A DNA stretch of 64,000 bases, from contig NC_071391.1 of assembly GCF_022682495.2 (NCBI RefSeq), forward strand, positions 19,133,680-19,197,679. Reading direction: 5' to 3'. Position 1 is the first letter of the stretch; each line of letters opens with the position of its first letter. The notes beneath the pieces are model-generated. The model saw only the letters and a program-made list of their open reading frames with translations, did not search any database and had not been told where the DNA came from. The DNA is from Desmodus rotundus. Its lineage: Eukaryota; Chordata; Mammalia; Chiroptera; Phyllostomidae. Position numbers and translations under genes: made by a program. Positions 46,612 through 57,585 of this stretch are shown one piece after another.

Positions 46612-46923
46612 CAATTAACCCTTGAACAACATAGAGTTATGAATGCAGACCTCTGTAGTGTCCAAAATCTGTGTATAACTTTTGACTCTCCAAAAGCTTA
46701 ACTACTAATAGCTACTGTTGACCAGAAGCCTTACTGATAGCATAAACAGTTGATTAACATATTGTGTATGTTATATATATTACATACTGTTCTAAAAATA
46801 AACTAGAATAAAGAAAACTTTATTAAAAATTATAAGAGAAAATACATTTACAGCATTTACTGAAAAAATCTGCATATAAGTGTACCCACAGAGTTCAAAT
46901 TCACGTTGTTCAAGGGTCCTCTG
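46612..46923 (-). mobile_element. Tigger-like nonautonomous DNA transposon, second copy
   Basis: The left end CAATTAACCCTTGAACAACA, after TA at 46610-46611, mirrors the right end; the reverse complement of the last bases reads CAGAGGACCCTTGAACAACG. AAAGCTTAACTACTAATAGC and GTTGACCAGAAGCCTTACTG are the antisense of phrases in the 1662-1981 copy, so it is the same family in opposite orientation. The right-hand TA has mutated. It is non-coding. Confidence 0.8.
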
Positions 46924-47070
46924 TGTTTCAATGTCTCAGATATTTTCAACACTCCATCAATATCATTAATGGTGGTTTAACAATCTTATTTGCAGTTATT
47001 TTTCCTTATCTGGTATCAAATTCCATTCTTCTTAGAGAAAGCCTATTGCAAGATGAGCTAGTTTAAAAAA
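46924..47070. other. No feature seen
   Basis: Short unremarkable interval between a DNA transposon and a microsatellite. Confidence 0.4.
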
Positions 47071-47143
47071 AGGAAGGAAGGAAGGAAGGAAGGAAGGATG
47101 GAAGGAAGGAAGGAAGGAAGGAAGGGAGGGAGGGAGGAAGGAG
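47071..47143 (+). repeat. (GGAA)n microsatellite
   Basis: About 73 bp of AGGA tetranucleotides with a single GGATGG interruption (47097-47102) and a GGGA variant block (47123-47135). GGAA repeats can bind ETS-family transcription factors; nothing here shows that this one is used. Confidence 0.95.
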
Positions 47144-47743
47144 AAAGATTTCATTTTTTTGTCTTTATTAACTTATCAGAAATTAGGTAAAATTTACTCA
47201 AACAAATTTAGGATTTGCTTTTCTTTACATATTAGATTTTATTTTTATCATTGTTTTTAAATAATTTCTTCATTTTATTCTTCTAGTAAAAGAGGAAACC
47301 TTATCCCAACTAATTTCTCCATCAGATTTTTTTGATAAAGTATGTTCTACCCTTTTATAAATTGTTCAAAGAACAGAGAATGGAAAACCAAATATATTAG
47401 AACTGTGATTCATATGCTATAAATCATTTAATTCATGAATCATTAACTTACTAACTAAACTGCATCATGAAATATATTTTTCTGCAATATCGTTGGAAAA
47501 ATTTACATATGTGTTAATCAGATGTTAAACTAAATGTGAAAGAAAAGTAATCTCTGATAGCATTTGAAGAATAACCCAAGTGATGTTAAAATGAGAAAAT
47601 TACTTCGAAACATATCTCTATAAGTATTTCTAGAAGTAGTTTATGATATTCAAACATTGGGGTGCATATAAGATTCAAGGGCAAGTTTTTAAATCCACAT
47701 TCCAGGGCTCAATCTAGAGATGTTTACGCAGTTGCTCTGAAGA
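47144..47743. other. No gene seen
   Basis: AT-rich sequence with no recognised repeat or exon. Confidence 0.4.
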
Positions 47744-47953
47744 ATGAGCCAGATATATAAATTCTTTTTTTTTATTGTTGTTTAACTACAATTGTCTCCA
47801 TTTTCCCACCACCACTGTCCCCCGCACCACCCACCCCCACCTCCCATACTCAATCCTACACACCCATTGGTATTGTCCATGGGTCTTTTATCCATATTCC
47901 TTTATGACCTTTCCACTTCTTTCCCCCATTATGAACCAGATATATAGATTCTT
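47744..47953 (-). mobile_element. 5'-truncated L1 3' end with 23-bp target duplication
   Basis: The element (47767-47930) is antisense: a T run (47763-47773), then TTATTGTTGTTTAACTACAA and a C-rich stretch of the bat-type L1 3' UTR (CCACCACCACTGTCCCCCGC). It is flanked by 47744-47766 and 47931-47953, a 23-bp duplication with two mismatches; both copies share CCAGATATATA and end ATTCTT. Only about 160 bp of the element was copied. No coding sequence is present. Confidence 0.88.
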
Positions 47954-49829
47954 AATCAATAACCAACAAGGGATTCATAGTGGTTAGCAAATTATTCATT
48001 TGGACAAACATGACTGCAAGGCTCATTCTTATGTGCTTTGGGATTCTAACCATTTTATTATTCTGTGTGTTTTGCGGAGTTCAATAAAATCAATAGTTGT
48101 CCTTTTTTCTAGTTTTTACATAACCCTTACCCCACTGGGATCTGATGGAACACTTGCTCATTGTAAGGTCTATAGAATCTAAAAGTCTACAGAATTTAAA
48201 GGTCTACTAATAACTGCCCAAGAATACTAATGACAATGTGGAGTCTTTTCCTATATTCTTCAGGTGGAGGTCGGTAGAAAAAGTCAGTCTAACATTTCAT
48301 TCACAGATCTCTCTTCTCCAACACCTTTCTGCTCTGTTACTCACTGAAAAAGTTACAACACGTTTTTGCACTTACTCTGTCACTTTCCAATACTATTTTC
48401 AAAACATTCCCATTCTACTTTTTTTCTGAATGCTCTGCTCCTCTGAAGCTCATACCCTCAGCCATTCTCCACGAGGACATCATATGAGATCATTAAATTT
48501 CACTCACTAAAAAGGCTGCTACTGGACTCCCACTATTCTTATATATCCCCCAAAGCTACCCACAGCATGGCTGGGGTCCGTGGCTGCATGACTAACTTAT
48601 CTGGGACTGCATCTTGTCACAGCATTAATCATGAGTCCACCCCCCCTCTCATACACACAGTTCCACTCTGAGGTTCCAGGACCTGTCAATACCTGAGATG
48701 CTATCTGGGTGGAATTCTGACGCCTTTCTATCTGGACAGAAAGGCTTATGCTAACAATCTTCATGTTTCATGCTCTAAAGATCAAAATCTATAAAATAAT
48801 GATAAAATTTGAGAAATATAAATAAAACAGAGGTGAGTTAGGCTGCAAAAAAAGATGAAAGTATAATGTACCAGTGAATAAGTATTCTCAATAATCCTAA
48901 AAATAAATACTTCTTATTTAATACTGGTGTTATCAAAGAGTATTCTTATCTTATTTTCTTTTAAATTATTAAAATTTAGTTTTATGGCACACCTTGGAGA
49001 ATATGCTACATGCATTGAAAAGATTATATATTATGTATTTGTTCAATATAAATGTCTTGAAATTCCAAATATACTATAATAGATGTTCTCAAAGATGGAA
49101 TCACACTTTAAAAAAAATTCTAAGTGAAAGTTTCCATCCTTTGAGAGTTTTGTTTTCAACTTTGCTTAAGAGCCTAAATGAGTAGATTCAAAGTCAAGAT
49201 CTTTCATTTTCTCAAGATAGTAGTAAAAAGTCTAGTAAACCATAATTCTTCACAATCAAGTACAGAAATAATTGAAGAACAATCTTCAAACATGTAGTTA
49301 GAGAGCTTCACAATTATGAAGCAGTCATTGTCATCTAATGGCCGGCCTGATTCTTTACATGCATTAACTTACCTCCTCACACCTCCAGTCACCTATTCGA
49401 TATTTTCCCATGAATGTCTCACTGATGTTTTGAATTTTACACACCTAAAGTGTTTGAATTACATAACTAAACCTTTCTCCCTCATCCCCCATTTCCTATA
49501 TCCTTAAATGATACCACAATTAACTAAATATTTATGGCATCATTCTAAAGGTCAACAGCCCTCTCCCAGTAAATATTACAATAAGTAGAGATTTTAAGTT
49601 TCAGAAAGGATATAAACAATTTGAACTTCAGGATCACCAGCTGAACTAATTCACACATTAAACATGCAACAGGCATCCATCTCATACACAGTTGCTGAGC
49701 AAGTGCAGCTTTTCACAAAGATCAAATACTGAACAATTACTATTTTCAAAAGTCCTAGAACAGACGAAGGTAACCTACTGTAATGACAATTAGACCAGTG
49801 TTTCTCACTCCTCTCACAGAGGCGGTATT
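47954..49829. other. No gene seen
   Basis: No recognised repeat. Open frames (48000-48182, 48238-48429, 48994-49185, 49316-49507) are about 60 codons and unrecognised. 48530-48760 is richer in GC but featureless. Confidence 0.4.
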
Positions 49830-50010
49830 GACCAGAAGGGGTGGCGAGAAAACAGTCTGGGTTAAAGGACAGGTTGTATATCTAGGTTGCTTGGTACAAC
49901 TCACAGGCACATGCAGATCTCATACCATAGAAATGTACAGTTAAAAACCTCTATGATCCTATTAACCAAGTGTCCCCCTAGTAAAGTTAATAAAAGTTTG
50001 TAAAAAGCAT
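49830..50010 (+). mobile_element. L1 3' end fragment, second bat-type tail
   Basis: GAAATGTACAGTTAAAAACC, CTATGATCCTATTAACCAAG and TGTCCCCCTAGTAAAGTTAA, then TAAAAGTTTG, follow an L1 3' terminus familiar from bats (…TGTACACCTGAAA…TTTTATTAACCAATGTCACCCCAATAAA…). It differs from the tails at 26640, 47767 and 57540, so it represents another L1 lineage. The upstream part (49830-49900) fits the same 3' UTR only loosely. Confidence 0.55.
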
Positions 50011-52429
50011 AAACATAAACAATAAAACTCAATTTTATTGTATATTTATAACACAGCTGTGTAAAATGGAACTGCCTTTGTTAAAGGCAGCCTTGAGGTG
50101 TGTACCTCTTCTGCTACTTTGGAGCTACTTAATTCTTCTACTGCTACTTCTTAATTCTACTGCTTCTACTACTTAATTCTTATCTGTACTACTTCTTATA
50201 CTACTTCTTACAAACTTATATCATTGGCAAAAGGCAAATGTTTCCTCCTTTGTTAAAAAGCAGGAGTTATTTTTTATTAATCTACTGATTTTTTTTCTGA
50301 ATTGTTGACCTTTTGATAGAGAAACACATACATTTTTCTTCTCCTTAATTTATTTTAAGTCCACCCTATTTTCTTAGAAACCTATTATGTGCTAACTCAT
50401 TATTAGGTATGAGTAATTCAGTCATAAATTAGACAATTTCACTGCCCACAAAGAGTTGATAGTCCAAATATCAACTCTTTAGTCCAATAGCATATAAATA
50501 TGTTATTAGTAAATGGAAATAAAGATCATCCATGCAACAATAACAACAACAAAATATTAATCTTACCTAACTGTTAGAGAATGCTAATAATTACAAAAAA
50601 TAACATACTGATGTCCAGTCATATCCCTGGCAATGATTAATTTCTCTTTGTTAGGTTGAGGTACACTTTTAGATAAAGCCAGCTTTCTACAACCAGAAAG
50701 ACTATACACCTGGGTCAACTGAATAGTCCTATAAAGTCAGGCATTTGATGGTTAGTGTTGGGTAACTAAGTTGTCAATGACTAAGAAGGATCTTTCCAGT
50801 GTAATAGTTATCTTGTCATAGTTTCTTCTTTGGCAGAAGAAGACATGCAAATCCTAGGTCAGAGACAAAGGACTGTAACTCACAGAAATACTATGAGAAA
50901 AGTATCAGCGTTTTAATATCCTGGGTCCCTGGGTCTCAATTTCTGCAGGACAACACAAAGAGAGCCGCACAGTGGGTCGAGGTCCCGGAGAGGAGCCCTG
51001 AGCATAAGAAATCTGAATCTTACCAAAGAGTCAGGAAGCATGTGTATTCTGCACAGCAGAGAGAGTGGGACTGTGTTGAGAATACTGGGTAGTGGGATAG
51101 CATGCGCTGTCTTTGCTCCAGGGAAAGACACTTTATCTTTAAGCTGATCAGTATACAAACACTCTTTGTAAAGATGGTGTAAAATAAAATCCATTAATGC
51201 CCCTTTTCACAAATGATGCATAAATACAAAAGATTCATGGAGAATATTTTTCCGAAATACATTACACATGACCCCGGATGGCTTTGAAAATCCATTCTTA
51301 TATTGGCCATGGTATTTAAGTAGCTGTACTTCAGCGTTTTGGAATCACCCTCTCTGACATCTGTCATTGCAGATTGTTCTAAAAGTGGACTTTCTTTCCA
51401 GGCAGACAAATGGGTTTTCAAACAATGCTCACTGTCAGGTAACAGGTAACAGTGTATTACTGTCATATCATCTGAAAAGGGTCCTTAACATCGTATAATT
51501 CACCACAGGTGCCAAACTGTCGTCCAAACATTGGTATCATCAAATGTCGGTGCCCTAAATTTACGCTGAGCTGAATTCATAGCCTCCCTAATTTCTATGG
51601 ATTTTGCTAATAACTCTAGAGATGAGATCAATACAAGGTCATATAAATTTAATTGAAATTATTTTTCCAAATGTGAACTGTTAATTCAAATATTTATATG
51701 CCCTTATTTTCTTAGACACTATTTTAATTTGAGTACAGTTCCTTGCATACAATTTTAGTTTTAGTAATTAGAATGATTCTCATATATTTATGTCAAGATG
51801 ACTCAACCTTTTTTTAATTCATTCATTCAGCACATAGTTATTGTTTTCTTGCTATCTGTCTAGGGCTACAGTAGATATAAAATAAACAGACATTGACTTC
51901 AATGTTCAGTTTATTTTAAAGGCACCTATTACAGAAATTGGAAATTAGAATTAAGCGCAATGAGTCCTTTGCTAGAAGTGAGCACAGGTGTCAAGGGGAT
52001 TGAAGGAGGCTCACCTAGTATCCGACCTGTCAGATACTATTTCTGCATAGAGATTTGTTGGAAGATTAGATAGACAGATAATATAGGAAGAAAATCCTGA
52101 TTGAACAAACATCAAGTGTGAAAACATGCAGTTGTATAGTAAGTATGGAGCCTTTGCACATATTCAAGTAGTTTGTTTTTACTGGAAAGCAGGATATATA
52201 TATACACACCATACATAGGGATCTTGCCAAGTATTCCAGGAGTTTGTAATTTACTTCAAATTTAACTTGAGTGTAATAAGAACTCCAGAGTGCTTGCTAG
52301 ATGCAGAGAGTAGCATGCTACTTGGGTGCGACTGAACAAATCTGAGGATGTATTAGAAAACTAAGGTGAGGGGGTTGTGATGAAGCTGAAAACTGCAGAC
52401 ATGTATAAACCGAGTTAGAAGTGAGAAGT
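50011..52429. other. No gene seen; two abutting minus-strand ORFs
   Basis: 50100-50215 contains CTACTGCTACTTCTTAATTCT-like imperfect repeats. Two minus-strand open frames meet at 51194, where the stop of one overlaps the ATG of the other (51466-51194 and 51194-50913, 90 and 93 codons). Neither product is recognised. The remainder is AT-rich. Confidence 0.35.
50115..50213 (+). repeat. Imperfect CTACTTCTTA-type tandem repeat
   Basis: The words CTACTT, CTGCTACTT and CTTAATTCT recur about ten times between 50110 and 50213 with variable spacing. It is a degenerate minisatellite-like patch with no coding meaning. Confidence 0.6.
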
Positions 52430-53046
52430 GAGGGTGCAAAATGGTGCATTCACTTGGAAAACAGTATGATAGTTCTTTAACTGGTGAAACAAAGTTACCA
52501 CCTGACCCAACAATTACACTACTACTTATAAATGCAATATAAATGATAACATATGTCTACAAGAAAGCTTTGACACAAATGATTATAGCAGCATTAATTA
52601 TAATAGGCCAATGGCCATCTGCCAATGAATGGATAAATCAAATTTGGGGTATTCAGGAAATGTAATATCATCTGACAATTAAAAAGGAACAGAGAACTAG
52701 GATATGCAACCCCTTGGTAGAGCCTTGCAAACATTATGCTGACTGAAAGAGAATATCACAGAAGCCTAAGCATTATGTGGTTTAATTCATATGAAAATCT
52801 AGAATAGGAAAATATATGGAGACAAAAAGCAGATTGGTGTTGGCTTAGGGCTGGGAGAGGGTAAATGAATAGGTGGGTGATAAATTGCATAATGTTTATT
52901 TTTAGGTGGTGAGAATGTTTTAAAATTTATGGGAAGATAGTTGCATATATCTGTGAATATATTAAAATTCATTGAAGTGTACACTTTAAGTGGGTGAATT
53001 ACATGGTAAGTGAATTACATCTCAATAAATCTGTTTAAAAAGAAAA
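52430..53046 (+). mobile_element. L1 3' region (sense)
   Basis: TGCATTCACTTGGAAAACAG (end of ORF2), CCTGACCCAACAATTACACT and GGCCATCTGCCAATGAATGG, then CTTAGGGCTGGGAGAGGG, lead to TACATCTCAATAAATCTG and an A-rich tail at 53034-53046. These are the standard landmarks of the end of L1 ORF2 and its 3' UTR. The ORF2 part has several stops. It is an old L1M-type copy. Confidence 0.8.
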
Positions 53047-53369
53047 AAGCAGTGATGAGAAACTGAATAAAGGCAATAGCACTAATAATGAAGAGGAAGG
53101 GGTTGAGAAAGCTGACAGATATAAAGGGATTCATGGCCAGATGAATTTCTTGGCTGACAAGAGGTTAGGGTGGGAGAATGACTGAAAAGAGAAAAGAATA
53201 AGAAAATACCTTGGTTATTGTTTTGAGAAGTAACAGATGATGGTGATTCCAATTATTGAAAAAATATCTAGGGGAATATTGTACATATTTAGAGGTAACA
53301 TAATAATATATAAATGACTCTCTGGTTTACATGTTAAATTTAAGCTGCTTGTGTGATATGGAAGATCTG
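53047..53369. other. No gene seen
   Basis: Short AT-rich interval without a recognised feature. Confidence 0.4.
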
Positions 53370-53575
53370 TGTGGAAAAAGCCCAGCCATTTTTAATATAA
53401 TGAGAACAGTTTGCATGACATCCATGTAACCTGGAAGCCAACGAACATGGACTGGAATGCATGTGAGTGAACAATGATGACTTCACTGTTCTAGTCATTG
53501 GGGCGGTAGATACCACTGAGTGAGCACGTGTACTGTGTGGTCCTCATGAAATCATAATAGAAGCCCCAAAGTACA
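53370..53575 (+). mobile_element. Mariner-like element, 5' end fragment
   Basis: TGGAAAAAGCCCAGCCATTT, TTAATATAATGAGAACAGTT, TGCATGACATCCATGTAACC, ACATGGACTGGAATGCATGT and AACAATGATGACTTCACTGT run parallel to the minus strand of 30081-29900. It is therefore the same mariner-like family in the other orientation. Only the terminal and 5' non-coding part is kept, and the transposase is absent. Confidence 0.75.
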
Positions 53576-53754
53576 AAACAGACAAAGTACCTACTGTGTT
53601 CAAGGCCAATCACGCAAGAATGAAATTCTAGCTGTTTATATCCGTCTTATAGTGAGTCACTGATTTGCTCATTGCAATCTTCTTGGACTCAGACATCACC
53701 ATGTGAAAAAAAAAAAAACCTTTTTTTTACTTAGGAGAGAAATGATGCTTCAAT

Positions 53755-54180
53755 TAAAGATCATTCAAAGAAGCAGAACCACAAGGAGTATTACACAATG
53801 AAAGATTTATTAGAGGCATCAGACCTCCCCAGTTGTGGGGGAAGTCTGAGATCAAGGGGTTGGCAGGGACACACCCCCTCTCAAGGTGTCAGGGAAGGAT
53901 CTTTTCCAAGCTTCTCATAGATCAGATAGATCTATCGACTGGGTCAGCATTACTCAAATCTTTACATGGTGCTCTCCCTGTATGCACCTCTGTGTCCAAA
54001 TTTCCTCTTCATAAGGATACTGGCCTTATCGAATTAGGGGTCCGCCCTACTCCTGTATGACATCATCTTATCCAGTTACATCTGCCACAGCCTTATCTCC
54101 AAATAAGGTTATATTCTTGAGGGACTTGAGGTTAGGACTTCAATATGTTCATTTGAGTAATGTTACTCAACCTACATCAT
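53755..54180 (-). mobile_element. MaLR-type LTR (antisense)
   Basis: GGGAAGTCTGAGATCAAGGG followed by GTTGGCAGGGACACACCCCC, then TATGCACCTCTGTGTCCAAA, AGGATACTGGCCTTATCGAA and TGACATCATCTTATCCAGTT, and CTCCAAATAAGGTTATATTC with TTAGGACTTCAATATGTTCA, is the antisense of a MaLR (MLT/MST-type) LTR in order. The first 60 bp (53755-53815) may belong to a separate older repeat. Confidence 0.65.
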
Positions 54181-55326
54181 GTGTGGGGAGACATGAAATT
54201 ATCTAGCAAGAGTTCATTTAACAATACAGGACACAAGAAATGGTTCCTGGACCTGAGCGGGAGAGATGGTATCTGAACAACATAGAGGATGTTCATGTAA
54301 CTGGACAAAAAAAAACACGAGATGGTGAAACCTCTTCTCTATTGATCATCATAACTGTTCATTAAAAAATCAATACGCTTCCCATGGGCCAATGGGTTGT
54401 ACAACAAATTGGCAAATGACACTATTTCTATAGATAGAGACCCGATTAAAACTTATGTTTTTTGAAATCCATATACACAGAGCACACAGTCCTGATAATA
54501 TCCTTTATATTTTCCCCACATTTAAAATTTTATTCTTATTTTTTAACATCAACTAATGTATGGTTTTTGTTTGTTTTGTTCACTGTCAGTTTGCAGGAAA
54601 ACTTTGGAGCGAATACTTGCAACATGTGCTGTGTTTGACACTTTTTAACTAGATGACCAGAGTTAGTTTGTTCTGAGCTCATTTAAATGCATTTAATTAT
54701 CAGCCTATTTTTAGCTCCAAAAATATTATTACAGAATAAGCGATTACATGAAAAAAAATAGAATCAATACTTCACAGAAGAAATGTATTTAATTGATTAT
54801 ACAAAATTACAGTATAGTTTTCACCATTCTCTTTCAGATACATGTGGCTCAGAAATAGCTTCTTAATTAAATATTGAGCAATAGTACCGGCAGGAAAGTG
54901 ACAATGTGCTGGAAGACAGTTACTGGACCAGAACTTTTCCTCTTTTTTTTAGTCTAAATTTTAAATTTGGGGTAACGGAGGAATCAGCAAGATTACAAAA
55001 TGTGTTAGATTCTCATTTAATAATATTTAGTTACCTCAAGTATAATGACTAATGGTTTAGAAAAATACAGTATACATTGTTTCAGTCTTTATTTTAAATT
55101 GTTTAAACTTATTAGTCACTACTTCTGACCCTATAATTACAATTGAAATCACAGTTAAGATGACAGCATTACCCTTTTGTTTAGAGATAGTTATACTCCA
55201 CAAAGTGTATAATAATAAATTTCTATAACGAACTGTAAATCAAATTTGATGTTTTAAGGAATCCAGTGGTAAATGTGTTTGCTATTTCAACAGTTTATTT
55301 TCTCTCTTACTAATGTATCTTTTGTG
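54181..55326. other. No gene seen
   Basis: AT-rich sequence with no recognised repeat or exon, up to the left target duplication of the solo LTR. Confidence 0.4.
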
Positions 55327-55882
55327 GAAAACTATGGGGAACTGTTCCAAGCATGGGAAATGTGGCCCAGCCCCCACTCAGAAAAGCCAGTGGGGAGCGA
55401 GGTTGGCGGGCAGGACCCACGCCCACGGACAGGTTCTCCCGTGGGGAATCAGGCCTGCATTGTACATAGGCTGCTATGAGGCTTGCTTTTTGCTAAAACT
55501 CCCTTGCCCTGAAGTTTACTGCTATCATTAAAGTAACTTCCTAAAATCTATGCTGAAGCTTCCAAGGACCAGTGTAACCCGTTTAACCACTTTTCCCTTT
55601 ACATTTGCAAATATCCTTCCACTTTTATGTAATTGGCAACACCCTCTCCTTTGTTTTCTGTAACCTACTAAAGCGAACGGGTGCATAGTGAATGAGGATC
55701 ATCCTCAGTGTAATGTGCCCAGAAAAGCAATAAAAGCCTGTCAAGGCAAGGGTCAGGGGGTTCTCCTCTTGAGAGAGCGGCTGCACAGTCCCTTTCCCTC
55801 CACAGGACTCGGCAGTCCGTGTGTATTTGTCTATTGCAGCCACAATACCGGATCCTACAGGCCAGGATCCGCATCAGAAAAC
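55327..55882 (+). mobile_element. Class II (ERVK/betaretrovirus-like) solo LTR with perfect 6-bp duplication
   Basis: The LTR spans 55333-55876 (544 bp) and ends in CA. GAAAAC flanks it at both sides (55327-55332 and 55877-55882); a 6-bp duplication is typical of betaretrovirus-like class II elements. It begins TATGGGGAAC, so the usual TG terminus carries a G-to-A change. The body is GC- and CpG-rich for this region. AAGCAATAAAAGCCTG (about 55727-55742) is followed by GGGGTTCTCC and GAGAGCGGCTGC, the layout of an LTR promoter/poly-A region. No gag, pol or env is left, so it formed by recombination between two LTRs. Open frames inside it are artefacts. Confidence 0.82.
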
Positions 55883-57004
55883 TAGAATTTTATTTATTGC
55901 ATTTGCTTAAAGGGAAATAACCTCTAATCACCAACTTTTAAAAGTGTACTTGATTATTTCCTAGACCCTTGAAATTATGATACATACAATGTCCTGTGGA
56001 AAGGTCATTGATGAGGAAAGGTCATTTGTAAGCCATTAGACATACAAATCTCTTTGAATGATCAAAAAAGTATATTTTTTTCTGAAGGGTACTCAAAGCT
56101 ATGGGAAGATTTTCATTATGTGGAATGTCAATTAAAAAATGGATAAGAAATTATCACATATGGTTTAGGTATCCAGTTTGAATTTTTCTACATTTCCAAG
56201 AATAAATATCACTTTGAAATGAAGAAAATTTCTTCCTGTCTTTATAAAAGTTAAACAATCTATTTTTAATGAAAGTATAATTCCTCTTAAAGTAATGTTT
56301 ATATAAGATTAGTGTGTGCTTAAATGGCCAGTTTAAAATGGAGAAAAACCTCACCAGGTTTTTGAGCAATTTTAGTCCCTGACGTAGAGCTTGTTGACAG
56401 ACGCCTCATAGAGAGTAATTCTGGCGTCTTGCGTGAGCTGAGAACAGCATTTGGAATGTCTAAGTGTGTACAAATTGAGAAAGTTCAAGTTGACAAGATG
56501 CTTGATGACATGTCAAGAAATATTTGCAAATATTTCTGGTGTCAGCACAATTCAGATCAAGTAAGAATTCGTCTGGCGCAAAACCATTTATATGTAAACT
56601 AGTAAATAAGGCGGAAGGAGAGGAAAGACATGACAGGAGCTTTGTCACCCACGGCTGAATTTCCAAATAGTCATCCAATGTCCTGCGCTAAGTGATCGCT
56701 TGTCATAGAATTAGAAAACAACAACAACAAAACAGAACACTGTTGCAGCCAGAGGAGGCACAATGATTGTGTAATTAAATATAATAGACCATCATCTAGA
56801 GTAGATTCTCTAGTGAGTTCATTATTTGTGAGCCCAGTACCCATTTTGGGTGTAGGAGTGTCATGTGCTCAAATTTGATTAAACTTGCTTCAACTTAGTC
56901 ATTGACACTAATAGGATTCCTCTTGCTACTCTTGTTTCTTAATTAAATCGACTGGAATGGGGTTTGACATTTAATGACAGATATCTTTTTTTTTGTCATT
57001 TATA
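55883..57004. other. No gene seen
   Basis: AT-rich sequence. Two minus-strand frames of about 70 codons (56154-56369, 56460-56678) are unrecognised. Confidence 0.4.
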
Positions 57005-57107
57005 GGCCATTTTATTATTTTATTATTTTATTGTTGTTGAAGTACCGTTGTCTGAATTTACCCCCCTCTACTCTCCCCCACCCCAGCCATCCCCCACTCC
57101 CTCCCAA
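57005..57107 (-). mobile_element. L1 3' UTR fragment (antisense)
   Basis: A T-rich tail (TTTTATTATTTTATTATTTT) is followed by GTTGTTGAAGTACCGTTGTC and a C-rich run (CCCCCACCCCAGCCATCCCC). This is the antisense of the same bat-type L1 3' end as at 47767. It borders directly on the inverted L1 that follows. Confidence 0.75.
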
Positions 57108-57585
57108 CACCGTATTTTATTGAAGAGGCTATTTTTACTTCATTGTATGTTCATGCCCCTTTATAAAATATTAATTGACCATAGAGACTTGGGCTTATTT
57201 CTGGGTTTTCTACTTTATGACAGCACAAATGGAACTGGAGAGCATTATGCTAAGTGAAATAAACCAGTCAGTGAAAGACAACTTCCATATGATCTCACCT
57301 ATAAGCGGAATCTAATGAACAAAATACTCTAACAAACAAAATAGAGCCACAGGCAGGGACACACAGAACAGACTGACAGTGACCAGAGGGGAGGGGGGCG
57401 GATAATGGTGAAAAGAAGGGGAAGGGACTAGACAAAGAATGTGTATGAAGGACCCACAGACATGGACAACAGGGTGGGAATTGACTGTGGGAGTGGGGGG
57501 TGGGATGGTCAGAGGAGGGCAACGGGGACAAAATTGAGACAACTGGAATAGAACAGTAAAAAATTATTAAAATATTTAAGTAAAT
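57108..57585 (+). mobile_element. L1 with 5' inversion (twin priming)
   Basis: 57108-57215 is antisense L1 ORF2: ATTTTATTGAAGAGGCTATT, ATTAATTGACCATAGAGACT and GGGCTTATTTCTGGGTTTTC. From about 57218 the sequence switches to sense L1 3' end: ATGGAACTGGAGAGCATTAT, CTAAGTGAAATAAACCAGTC, a G-rich 3' UTR, and ACTGGAATAGAACAGTAAAA with an A-rich end. An inverted upstream piece joined to a sense 3' end is the signature of twin priming during L1 insertion. No frame is intact. Confidence 0.75.

Noticed and set aside
50115..50213. Regularly spaced repeats that might suggest a CRISPR-like array
   Set aside because: The units are short, degenerate and without spacers; this is a mammalian minisatellite-like patch.
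55273..55885. Overlapping ORFs on both strands
   Set aside because: They fall in the class II solo LTR, whose higher GC lengthens chance frames. No retroviral gene is present.
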